64,000 nucleotides of DNA, taken from assembly GCF_905220565.1 (NCBI RefSeq), contig NC_059406.1:10001-74000 (forward strand), read 5' to 3'. The notes under the pieces were generated by a model, which did not search any database, was not told where the DNA came from, and saw only the letters and a list, made by a program, of their open reading frames with translations. Both the position numbers and the translations under genes were made by a program. Of the stretch, positions 10,672 to 20,710 are shown piece after piece. The number at the start of each line of letters is the position of its first letter. The stretch's first letter is position 1. The stretch is from Melitaea cinxia. Taxonomy: Eukaryota; Arthropoda; Insecta; Lepidoptera; Nymphalidae.

Positions 10672-11559
10672 TTGCTCGCAAACGAAAAAAAACCGACTTC
10701 AAATACATCGACAAGTAATACAACGTAGATCGACGAAAAAATAGTCAAGCAACTACGCGTTATCAAAGATTACTCAAAAAGTAGTTATCAGATCTCGATA
10801 AAATTTATATGTGACCACATGATAAACATCAGCTTTCGATTAAATTAAAAATTATCAAAATCGGTATACCCAGTAAAAAGTTATTGCGGATTTTCGAGAG
10901 TTTCCCTCGATTTCTCTAGGATCCCATCATCAGATCCTGGTTTCCTTATCATGGTACCAAGCTAGGGATATCCCCTTTCCAACAAAAAAATAACTTTTTT
11001 TTTATGTATGTTACATCAGAACTTTTGACCGGGTAGACCGATTTCGACAAATTTTGTTTCAGTCGAAAGGTGGTGTGTGCCAATTGGTCCCATTAAATTT
11101 ATTTGAGATCTAACTACTACTTTTCGAATTATATCTAATAATGCGTTTTTACTTGACGCTTTTTTCGTCGACCTACGTTGTATTATACCGCATAACTTTC
11201 TACTGGGTGTACCGATTTTGATAATTCATTTTTTGTTGGAAAGGGAATATCCCTAGTTTGGAACTGTGATAAGGAAACCAGTATCTGATGATGGAATCTC
11301 AGAGAAATCGAGGGAAACTCTCGAAAACCCCTAATAACTTTTTACTGGGTGTACTGATTTTGATAAATTTTAATTTAATCGAAAGCTGATGTTTATCATG
11401 TGGTCACATTTAAATTTCATCGAGATCTGATTACTACTTTTTGAATAATCTTTGATAATGCGTTGTTACTTGACTATTTTTTCGTCGATCTACGTTGTAT
11501 TACTCGTCGATGTAATTGAAGTCGGTTTTTTTTTTTCGTTTGCGAGCAAACACAATTAT
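10672..11559. mobile_element. Two DINE/HINE-like copies fused head to head
   Basis: 10,672-10,993 is a minus-strand copy (hairpin end outward). It runs directly into a plus-strand copy that starts at the poly-T tract before ATGTATGTTACATCAG and ends at 11,559. Both outer ends therefore carry GTTTGCGAGCAAAC-type hairpins and the heads (AACCGACTTCC) are lost at the junction. The result is an inverted, foldback-capable unit. Confidence 0.8.
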
Positions 11560-11617
11560 TTCAAATAAATTTATTTAGTATTATTAAAAAAATATTTGTT
11601 TTTTTTTTTATTGAAAA

Positions 11618-12320
11618 CTAGCGACCCGCTCCGGCTTCGCACGGGTATAAAATATAATTATAGCCTATGTCATTCACTGAAAAAATGATTAAAATCGATC
11701 CAGTAGTTTTGATTTATTCATTACTGCCCGTGGCCCGCACGCGTTAACTTAGAGTAAAAGCCGGCCGGAACCGCCGCAAACGCTACGTACTGCAATTTTT
11801 AAATCTGTAATATCTTCGAAAATATACATTTAAATCATATGCTGTAAAGGGCCATATAGATCTATATTAAATAAAAAATATATTTAAGGTATTTAATTGG
11901 ATAAGGATTAATGCTGTATTGGTTAAAATCGCTTCGAAAATTAGCCATTATTTGTCGTAAAAAAGTAAATGACAAAAAAATGTTATTGTGGGATATCCAT
12001 AAGAGATAGGTATATACCATCGCGGAGTTTTCTGTAGACCTTTTCAATGTGTACAATACTTAGTACATTATTTTGATAAATCTCGTAAGGTTCAGCCTGC
12101 GTTTGCTATTTAAGCGAAAAAAATAATTATTATTTACGACATAATATTAGAAAACTCAAAAATAACAGTATTTCTCCATTATTTAATGGATGTTATTATA
12201 CATATAAACCTTCCTCTTGAATCAATCTATCTATTAAAAAGAACCGCATCAAAATCCGTTGCGTAGTTTTAAAGATTTAAGCGTACATACATCTGCAGGG
12301 ACAGAGAAAGCGACTTTGTT
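11618..12320 (-). mobile_element. Helitron-like element (3' end at 11,618)
   Basis: On the minus strand the sequence ends ACCCGTGCGAAGCCGGAGCG, GGTCGCTAG: GC hairpin plus CTAG, a Helitron 3' terminus. The body runs to at least 12,320, where a DINE/HINE-like copy has inserted after GAAAGCGACTTTGTTT. The 5' end may continue after that insertion (from 12,943) but is not clearly visible. No helicase is encoded. Confidence 0.6.
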
Positions 12321-12361
12321 TTTAACCGACTTCCAAAAAAGGAGGAGGTTCTCAATTCGAC

Positions 12362-12399
<38 letters not shown>

Positions 12400-12942
12400 A
12401 TGTTACATCAGAACTTTTGCCCGTGTGGACCGATTTCGACAAATTTTGTTTTAATCGAAAGGTGGTGTGTGCCAATTGGTCCCATTTAAATTTATTTGAG
12501 ATCTAACAACTACTTTTCGAGTTATATCTAATAATGTGTTTTTACTTGACGCTTTTTTCGTCGACCTACGTTGTATTATGCCGCATAACTTTCTACTGGA
12601 TATACCGATTTTGATAATTCTTATTTTGTTGGAAAGGGGATATCCCTAGTTTAGTACTGTGATAAGGAAACTAGGATCTGATGATGGGATCCCAGAGGAA
12701 TCGAGGGAAACTCTCGAAAATTCGTAATAACTTTTTACTGGGTGTACCGATTTTGATAATTTTTAATTTAATCGAAAGCTGATGTTTATCATGTGGTCAC
12801 ATATAAATTTTATCGAGATCTGATAAGTACTTCTTTAATAACGCGTAGTTGCTTGACTATTTTTTCGTCGATCTACGTTGTATTACTTGTCGATGTAATT
12901 GAAGTCGGTTTTTTTTTTCGTTTGCGAGCAAACACAATTATA
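12321..12942 (+). mobile_element. DINE/HINE-like element, full copy
   Basis: Both ends are present: TTTAACCGACTTCC at the left; GAAGTCGGTT, T/C run and GTTTGCGAGCAAACACAATT at the right. The poly-T tract is 29 bases. It lies inside the Helitron-like sequence at 11,618, so it is the younger insertion. Confidence 0.88.
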
Positions 12943-13069
12943 TACTATGTAGTGATTGCAACATCAAGATAATAAGAAAATTTTAATCTGACTTGATAGT
13001 AGGAAACGTCTAAAATGTAGAAGATAACTGGTATGGAAGGGTTTTGTAGCAGCCCTCCGCGACTGCACA

Positions 13070-13545
13070 GCCGTTTCCTTCTGTCAAGTATAAGTCCAAA
13101 TGGTCGTACAATAAAATTAGTTGCAGCCGCACTGATCACTAGACTAAATCTAGTTGCGCGATTGAATCAACATCCTAGTTTAGTCCTAGTCCGTCCGAGT
13201 TTTTTGCTGCAAAGAGATCTGCCAAGTCAAATTTACTAAAAAATGGCGTTACCTTCCATATGTAAGTATTTTTTAATCACATTATTACTGTATACTTCTT
13301 TTAAACCTTTTTTAAACTTAAAAATTACAAGTGTTATCGGTCGTGTTGTTTCGTATTTCTTTACCAACACAGGCCGCTCGCCCTCATACAATATGCGGAT
13401 CGGTCGAGACTCGAGATACTGATCCCTGTGATCCGACTATCCGAGTATATTTCCGAGAAGTCGCTGTCACCGAGCGATAGTGTTGTTATCGATTTGTTTG
13501 TAGATAGTTATCGATAAAAACGGCAAAGGCAAAGGAGGAGATATT
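13070..13545 (+). pseudogene. THAP-domain exon 1 copy (decayed) with Helitron-linked flank
   Basis: Homologous to 18,050-18,520 and 28,381-28,765. Upstream is the shared segment with the small palindrome ACTAGACTAAATCTAGT. The exon part encodes the THAP stretch after the first Cys pair (relatives read SNLLK.G.TFH) and ends at 13,261 before a splice donor GTAAGT. The codons for the start and first cysteines are replaced by unrelated bases, so this copy is dead. The intron that follows is interrupted by a Helitron (13,591-13,905) and resumes at about 14,297; part of it (13,355-13,520) is also duplicated there. Confidence 0.6.
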
Positions 13546-13590
13546 CGCCTATATCGTCGTTGTATAATTATAATATGTATTTATTATGTA

Positions 13591-13905
13591 CTAGCCGACC
13601 CGTGCCCACTAATAATAATATGTTGCTCCAACGCCATCTATCAAAAATCGAAAAGACGTCGTCGATACACTAAAATTAGACTAAATTAATAACGTCGAAA
13701 GACTAATAAATTGTTTTCTAATAGCGATAGATGGCGCTAGTTTATTGACTATTTTGATATTATATTTTAATCTTTTTCTTATTTACTGAAGTAAATAGCT
13801 TTCTGTTAGTGAAAGAATTTTCATGATCGGATCAGCATTTACGAAGATTACCCCCTACATACAAACAAAGATATAAACTTTACCTCTTTATAATATTAGT
13901 ATAGA
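13591..13905 (-). mobile_element. Non-autonomous Helitron, complete termini
   Basis: On the minus strand it starts TCTATACTAATATTATAAAG and ends GGGCACGGGTCGGCTAG, with A immediately before the 5' TC and T immediately after the 3' CTAG. This is the Helitron rule of insertion between A and T without target duplication. The 315-bp length and absence of open frames mark it as non-autonomous. It lies within the intron of the THAP exon copy. Confidence 0.85.
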
Positions 13906-14296
13906 TTTATATATGTATGTATGTTATGTATGTAAGTATTATTAGATATTATTAGCTTTATGTTTCTATATAAATTTTGTATTTGTGAAAGTATTTTAGC
14001 TGTTGTTTCTCCTCAAAATTAAATAAATAAATAAATATTATCTATTTGTACTTTATTCAAATATTCTAATTTGCACACCAATTATTTGGTTACTTCCTAA
14101 TCGCAGTTTCTATTTCGTGTCCTATATCCAAAGGTTGTCTGTAAGAGATCGCTCTTTCAGCGATAAGACCGCCTTTGTCCATCTTTCATTTTATGTTTTT
14201 TTTTTTGTTTCTTTTAATGCTGTATAAAGAGTATTATTATTATTTCTCTTATTCAATATATTTTCTTATGATTACATTTTTAAATATATTTATAAA

Positions 14297-14812
14297 AAAA
14301 TGTTATCGGTCGTGTTGTTTCGGATTTGTTTACCAACACAGGATGCTCGCCCTCATACAATATGCGGATCGGTCAAGCGTCTGATCCGAGTTTATTTCCG
14401 AGAAGTTGCTGTCGCAGAGCGATAGTGTTGTTACCGATTTGCTTGTAGATAGCTATTGATAAAAATGGCAAAGGCAAAGGAGGAGACAGACATATTTGAG
14501 ATTCTGATCTATTTATAATATAATATTGCGAGCTTAATTTTAATACATATAGTTTTATAATAAAATAACATTAAATTAAATATGATACAATACTTACGAG
14601 TATTAACACATTTTACTTGAATTACTTAGTGTGAACTTCGACCATAATGTTTTATATTAATTTATGCAGGTTTCCTAAAAATCCAAATTTAAGACATACA
14701 TGGATTTTATTTGTAATAACAGATTAACCTAGACGCCCACAAGAAATAATGTCATTTGCTCAAATCATTTCAATACCTCTGACATGCCTCTGACTTTCAA
14801 ATGTGGAACTGG
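14297..14812 (+). pseudogene. THAP-domain exon 2 copy (decayed)
   Basis: 14,297-14,669 matches the intron of the THAP locus at 18,255-18,693. After the acceptor (TTTATGCAG) the exon begins at 14,670 and retains the diagnostic FP followed by K-N-P-N-L-R and the conserved Trp. The frame then breaks with an early stop. The FP here, changed to FS in the 18-kb copy, supports the THAP assignment of the family. Confidence 0.6.
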
Positions 14813-15292
14813 CAAGATTGATAATGGAAAAATATGCCGGCACATGAAATGAAATGAAAAGAAAACATTTATTTCGTCATAAGGTGATGTACACACGTAA
14901 CGAAAGTCAAAATAATGCCATTTACAAAAATAAAAATACAAATAAATTTAAAAAAAAACTCGACAATAAAAAAAAGTTAAAGCAGCAAAAAAATCAAACA
15001 ATAAAATAAAAATATATATCTTAACATTGGGTACATTAAAAACTTAGGTAATATACCAAGTGTTATGTGCAACCTTAACTTAGTCGAAATAATCAAAATA
15101 TTAATTAATTTAAATTTCTAATGTCTCGGTAGACATTACCTTCGTATTATGTACTCGGCTTTATTAAATATTACAATAAAAAGATAAACTAATGTCCCTA
15201 TTGTACGCCGAGAGGAAAAAAACTCTCGGTACTCTTTTAAGAATTTAAAGTCATATGCAAGACAAAAAGTAACAGTATGACTATGAAATGAT
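14813..15292. other. AT-rich DNA with LINE 3' debris
   Basis: CATTTATTTCGTCATAAGGT at about 14,863 is also found, diverged, at 36,546, and looks like a retroelement 3' end. No gene seen. Confidence 0.45.
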
Positions 15293-16235
15293 CAGTAGTG
15301 CTATTCTGTAAGAACATTTTCGTGTCTCGACAGCGGAATCCGCGGTGAGATATCAAATTCGTATTCATTAAAACTCGACAGTCCCGTAGCGCCACACTTG
15401 TGAGTGCGGCGACGAGTCGAACCCTGTTGTGTGAGAACGTTGACATTTAATAGTATGAATTCGGTATTCTGTAAGGCGATTTACCGCTTCACACATCACA
15501 ATTCGAGACTTGATTCGACACTTGACTTCATGCACATATTCTAAAATAAAGTCATAAGAAAAGAATATCGATAAAATAAACACAGCTCTAAATTGCCGCT
15601 CTTCGATTCGACACTCACTTCACATCGCTTGTGCGTACGGAATGTTTACAGAATTCCAAACCAAGGTGAAGTGGGTTCGCTTTCGAAGTGAGCGCTGTCA
15701 CTCAGGTGAAGCTCGATATCGAAATTGTTATTTACAGAATAGCCCTGCAGGACAAACACGAGACAGCCAATCGTGTGCGTCGAAACCATTCTGTAAATAA
15801 CAATTTCGATATCGAGCTTCACCTGAGTGACAGCGCTCACTTCGAAAGCGAACCCACTTCACCTTGGTTTGGAATTCTGTAAACATTCCGTACGCACAAG
15901 CGATGTGAAGTGAGTGTCGAATCGAAGAGCGGCAATTTAGAGCTGTGTTTATTTTATCGATATTCTTTTCTTATGACTTTATTTTAGAATATGTGCACGA
16001 AGTCAAGTGTCGAATCAAGTCTCGAATTGTGATGTGTGAAGCGGTAAATCCCCTTACAGAATACCGAATTCATACTATTAAATGTCAACGTTCTCACGCA
16101 ACAGGGTTCGACTCGTCGCTGCACTCACAAGTGTGGCGCTACGGGATTGTCGAGTTTTAATGAATACGAATTTGATATCTCACCGCGGATTCCGCTGTCG
16201 AGACACGAAAATGTTCTTACAGAATAGCACTACTG
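15293..16235. repeat. Large near-perfect foldback (448-bp arms, 47-bp loop)
   Basis: Left arm 15,293-15,740 and right arm 15,788-16,235 are reverse complements of equal length, with only a handful of single-base differences seen (five in the segments compared by eye). The 47-bp spacer is 15,741-15,787. The word ATTCTGTAA, or its complement, recurs within each arm at about 15,303, 15,472, 15,650 and 15,732 in the left arm and mirrored in the right. The inner end of the left arm reads, on the minus strand, CAGGGCTATTCTGTAAATAA, like a hAT-type terminus. A transcript would fold into a ~450-bp hairpin. The open frames on both strands are mirror images of each other and not genes. Confidence 0.93.
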
Positions 16236-16684
16236 CTCACAATATTTTAACTATATCTATTTACAGATTGAGATCAAAGACATAGCCTGGTCAAGCTTTA
16301 TTCAATCCCATGCCTTTTTATCATTAAGATATTCATTGATGTTATAATAGGCTTATCTACATAAAGTTCGCTAAGTATTTTTTTAAACTTCAGTAAAGGC
16401 AGAGATTGAAGCGCAGCCGGAAATCTTATTGTGTAATGAGATAGATATTCCTTTAAAGGAACTACTTTTTTTCCTGAGCCGGCATTTAGGAAATATTAAT
16501 TTGTGGTTGTTCCTGGGTGTTACATCATGTGAGGCATGTTGATCACTATGACTAACAAATAAATGCCTATTTTTCCGTATAGTTGTAGTTTATAGTTTCG
16601 TATAGTTAGTGTATAGTTTCATAAATATACTGCGATGCAAAGGTCAGGATGTTGATCTCTCTAAATTTCTCTTTCAGAGATTCT
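16236..16684. other. AT-rich intergenic DNA
   Basis: No gene or defined repeat seen. Confidence 0.45.
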
Positions 16685-16897
16685 TTACATCCCATTTTGT
16701 AAATATAACGGATAGCCCTTTTCAGCAGAATAAAAATAACTGAAGTAGCTGAAGTAAACTAATCTAGCTGTATCGACATCTGTTAATAACCTTATCCTTT
16801 TAACCGCGTACGCTGCAGAACTCAGTCTATCCGTCCATTGACAGATATGGGGTCCCCACTGCAACTTAGAATCAATGGTTTCAAAATTCCTAGACAA
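16685..16897 (-). pseudogene. Non-LTR retrotransposon RT fragment
   Basis: The minus-strand frame contains DSKLQWGPHI, then RLSSAAYAVKRIRLLTDVDT and ARLVYFSYF. This is the C-terminal (thumb-side) segment typical of Jockey/CR1-like reverse transcriptases of insects. Only about 60 of the many hundred residues are present; the catalytic FADD-type motif is absent and a few codons (YFSYFSYFYS) look duplicated. A dead, truncated LINE remnant. Confidence 0.8.
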
Positions 16898-16925
16898 ACG
16901 GTTGAGTTAACTAAGTTCAATTTAT

Positions 16926-17250
16926 TACCCGACTGCCAAGGAAGGGTTATGTTTTTCGCGCTTATCTTGTATGTATGTATGTTTGTATGTAATATTCCTT
17001 ACTACCTCATATTTCCAGAACCACTGAACGGATTTACATAATTGAGGTATCGATAGGTTCATCTTAGCTGCCCAAGTGTTCTTAGATAGGTGACATTTAA
17101 AAAAAATCAAACATGGCGGCTGTGCGAAGCCATTGTAGAAAAAAAAAATTTTTTCTCGAATACTACAATATGGGTATCAAATTGAAGGGCACAATACAAG
17201 GATTTTAAAAAGGTATATCATGATTATTATTACCGTAATACTAATAAAGA
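16926..17250. repeat. Interspersed repeat (CCCGACTGCCAAGGAAGGGT)
   Basis: The start CCCGACTGCCAAGGAAGGGT and a following TATG-rich tract resemble a repeat I associate with lepidopteran genomes. A trace of the same head is at about 60,659 (CCCGACTGTCAAGAAGG). No coding potential. Confidence 0.5.
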
Positions 17251-17460
17251 AATACAATATTAAAGTTTAAAAAATGTGGACTTTGCTCTTTCCCACGCCT
17301 ATGCCATGCCAAACTCGCCTCCTAGGCGACGATCAACTTCGGGGTGTAGCCTTTCTAATAAAATACAATGGTTAATAAAAACATACAATTAAAATTACAA
17401 ATAAAAATTAATAAATGTCACACCAATTTACAATTACATTAATAAAATCAATAACAAATC

Positions 17461-17790
17461 ATCATTACAGCCTATACAGTCCACTGCTGGACATAGGCCT
17501 CCACAAGTTTACGCCAAAAATAACGTGAACTCATGTGTTTTGCCCATAGTCACCACGCTGGGCAGGCGGGTTGGTGACCGCAGGGCTGGCTTTGTCGCAC
17601 CGAAGACGCTGCTGCCCGTCTTCGGCCTGTGTATTTCAAAGCCAGCAGTTGGATGGTTATACCGCCATCGGTCGGCTTCTTAAGTTCCAAGGTGGTTGTG
17701 GAACCTTGTTATCCTTGTGCTGTGTGGCTACGGCACTAAAGAATTTAGCCACCCCCTCTCTTCCCGTGGGTGTCGTAAGAGGCGACCAAT
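17461..17790 (-). mobile_element. LINE 3'-end fragment
   Basis: Same sequence as 63,471-63,811 (opposite orientation) and part of 36,950-37,110. It reads on the minus strand from GGTGGCTAAATTCTTTAGTG to CAGCAGTGGACTGTATAGGC, the usual end of a lepidopteran non-LTR element. The 73-residue open frame on the plus strand is a shadow. Confidence 0.75.
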
Positions 17791-17842
17791 AACAAATACA
17801 TAATACCAAATACAAACAAATAATTTTAATAATAATTTCATA

Positions 17843-18133
17843 ATGTTAAAACTAATAGTTGTTGACTTAAGCAGTCACCTATTTGCTAAAGGTCAGGCTT
17901 ACGTTGCTTTGAGCAGAGTGAGATCTTTCTCCGGGCTTGCTATCAGTTCTCTTGACCCTAAAAAATTACTTAATCAACCACATGATGTAAACTGTTTTAA
18001 TGAATTGAACCGATTACGTCAAAGAGCAACACGGAGGGAAGTAGCCATGTACAGGCGTTCCCCTCTGTCAAGGTATAAGGCCAAATGGCCATATGCGTAC
18101 AATAAAACTAGTTGCAGCCGTTCTGATCACTAG
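17843..18133 (+). pseudogene. Helitron helicase C-terminal remnant
   Basis: The frame reads VVDLSSHLFAKGQAYVALSR, then VRSFSGLAI and the conserved LDPKKL...FNELNRLR. This is the last helicase segment of the PIF1-like RepHel protein of Helitrons (the QAYVALSR motif belongs to the SF1B core). Rep and the rest of the helicase are missing; sequence to the left is a LINE end, so the copy is 5'-truncated. The frame runs on for about 30 poorly conserved residues to a stop at 18,131. The THAP exons follow within 45 bp. Confidence 0.8.
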
Positions 18134-18174
18134 ACTAAATCTAGTTGCGCGATTGAATCAACGTCCTTCAAAAA

Positions 18175-19135
18175 ATGCCAAATTGTTCTGTTTTTTGCTT
18201 CAAAAAAAGATCTGCCACGTCAAATTTACTAAAACATGGCGATACCTTTCATACGTAAGTATTTTTTAATCACATTACTACTTGTATACTACTTTTAAAC
18301 CTTTTTTAAACTTAAAAATTACAAATATTATCGGTCGTGTTGACTCGATTTGTTTACCAACATAGGCCGCTCGCCCTCATACAATATGCGGATCGGTCGA
18401 GCGACTGATCGGAGTCTATTTCCGAGAAGTCACTGTCGCCGAGCGATAGTGTTGTTACCGGTTTGTTTGTAGATAGTTATCGATAAAAACGGCAAAGGCA
18501 AAAGAGGTGACAGACATTTTTGAGATCTTGATTTATTTATAATATAATATTGCTAGCTTTTTTTAATAAACATAGTTATATAATAAAATTGCATTAAATT
18601 AAATATAATACGCGTATTACGAGTATTAATACATTTTACTAGAATTACTTAATGTGAACTTCGACCATAATGTTTTATATAAAAATTTGGCAGGTTTTCT
18701 GAAAATCCAAATTTAAGGAATACATGGAAAAAAATTGTAATAACAGACAGACCTGGACGCCCACAAAAAATAGTGTAATTTGTTCAGATCATATCAATAC
18801 CACTAACTTTCAAGTGTTGGCGAACAATAGAAGGATTAGTCGAGGGCACCAAACCAACACTAACGCCACACTGTTTTTGTACCGTAAGTTTTTTTTTGTC
18901 TCATGTACAAGGTAATCAAGATAAGGTTCACCTTTGTCATAGTAGTGAAACGAAACTTAGATTTGTCAACTTTGAAAATTAACAATGTTAAGTCCATCCT
19001 TTCAGAGTCATCAACAAATCATTTAATCTAGCAGATGACAGGCTATCATCTTATGATGCCATTAGTGCTACGCTCCCTATTCCTGATTCGTTGACATCAC
19101 AGTGTACATCATCAACTCCTCAAAATGTGGGTTAA
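18175..19135 (+). pseudogene. THAP-domain gene copy, exons 1-3
   Basis: Exon 1 (18,175-18,254) starts ATG and encodes M-P-N-C-x3-C, then TSNLLKHGDTFH, and ends at a GTAAGT donor. A 439-bp intron follows. Exon 2 (18,694-18,893) continues in the same frame with SENPNLRNTW, TWTP, the ICSDH motif and, near its end, ATLFLY before a second GTAAGT. Together these give the THAP zinc finger C-x3-C...C-x2-H, the invariant Trp and Pro, and a C-terminal AVPTLF-like motif. A candidate exon 3 follows a TTTCAG at 19,001-19,005, with an open frame to a TAA at about 19,133, but the phase does not match exon 2. Known THAP proteins bind DNA, often as P-element-type transposases or host regulators. FP is FS here and exon 3 is out of phase, so probably a pseudogene. 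Confidence 0.7.
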
Positions 19136-19235
19136 TTTTAAATCGTTTATTGTAGACTGGCATTGTTTGGCACAACAACGTTGCACCAAACGTATTGTGA
19201 CATAATTATGTCTAACATATGCTGTCGCGACACTT

Positions 19236-19508
19236 TTTAACCGACTTCCAAAAAGGGAGGAGGGTCTCAATTCGAGTGTATTTTTTATGTATATTACTTC
19301 AGAACTTTTGACTGGGTGGACCAATTTTGATAATTTTTAATTTAATAGAAAGCTGATGTTTATCAAGTGGTTGCGCTTAAATTTCATCGAGATCTGATAA
19401 CAACTTTTTGAGTAACCTTTGATAACGCGTATATATTACATATATTGTATTACTTGTCGATGTAATTGAAGTCAGTTTTTTTTTTCGTTTGCGAGCAAAT
19501 ACAATTAT
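19236..19508 (+). mobile_element. Internally deleted DINE/HINE-like copy (273 bp)
   Basis: Both termini are kept, but the body jumps from the first module (ACTTTTGACTGGGTGGACC) straight into the last (TTTAATAGAAAGCTGATG). The deletion falls between homologous modules, as recombination or slippage between them would produce. Confidence 0.8.
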
Positions 19509-19997
19509 AGTAGATAATGATGTATTCTACAAAGTCTTACTACATTTTCTATTTCTATTATCATTAGTTTTTGCAGCGCACGCAATGTAAGGAATTTTTC
19601 AGGATATTTTTTTACCCTTTGGGTTACATTATTGGAGTTTTAGTAAAGATCCCTAATATTTTTAAAAATATAGTATAACCTATGTCGCTCAAGGATAGTG
19701 TAGCTTCTCAACGATGAAATAATTTTTTGAATCGGTACAATAGTTTCGGAGCCTATTCAATGCTAACAAACAAACAATCAAATCTTTACTCTTTATAATC
19801 GTTTATTTTACATGAAGATGTTTGATTTGTAGTATATAATAAATTAAGTCTATTTTTATAATAATATCTTACCTTTGTATCACTTTAAAAACATTATTTC
19901 CCTAACCGAGTAGTTGAATTTATCGATAATGCATATCGACAGTTGTTACAACCACGGCTGTTAGCAACTTTTCAGTGTAGTTGCGGCGTGTCATTAT
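19509..19997. other. AT-rich intergenic DNA
   Basis: No gene or defined repeat recognised. Confidence 0.4.
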
Positions 19998-20710
19998 ACT
20001 GTAATGACATAGAATGTATCTATGTGTGTGTGAAAAATGTAAGTGTGATTTTAATTTAGTATGTGTGAGTTTCGTAGTGACAGACGATTATTTTTGTGTG
20101 GGAATTAGATAAAGTGTGCATGTGTGTAATTTCCCCCCGCAAAAAATGACAGAAAGTTTTGTATCGGTAACAAACGCAATGGCCACTCCCCTCCGTGTTG
20201 CTCTATGGATTACGTAATTTGTCTGACTAAAAAGACATAAATAAAATAATAATTTAAAAAAAAACAAAAAACCCGCCTGCGTGAAGAACAACTAATAGAA
20301 AATCAACTGAAAAAGCTGGAACAAGATAAAAATTCAATATGTACACAAAGTCAGCGAAATAAATAAAAACAATATCAAACATTTTGTGCTGTACATTTAA
20401 AATATTTTAATACGGTAGTCCTTCGAAACTTTATGCAACGTCGTAGATAATATGCAGTCGGAGGCATGAAATTGAAGGATAAGTCAAATCATTCTCTCTT
20501 TGTATAGTGTATTGACACAATGTATCTATATGTATGTTTGTGAAAATTGTAAGTGTGTTTTTAATTTAGTATGTGTGATTTTCGTAGTGACAGACAATTA
20601 GGGAATTAGATGAAGGTGTGCGTAGCACAGATTTCCCACCGCAAAAAATAAGACAGTTTTGTATCGGTAAAAAACGCTATGCTACTCCCCTCCATGTTAG
20701 TCAATGCTTC
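19998..20710 (+). repeat. Pair of direct repeats of about 210 bp
   Basis: 19,998-20,208 and 20,505-20,710 share AATGTATCTAT, GTAAGTGTG, TTTTAATTTAGTATGTGTGA, TTTCGTAGTGACAGAC and AGTTTTGTATCGGTAA at the same spacing, about 80% identical by eye. They are two copies of an unnamed interspersed element separated by about 300 bp. The minus-strand 67-residue frame at 20,088-20,291 is a shadow. Confidence 0.75.

Noticed and set aside
15237..16285. Six open frames of 64-71 residues, mirror-image on both strands
   Set aside because: They are reverse-complement partners inside the foldback arms and show no domain.
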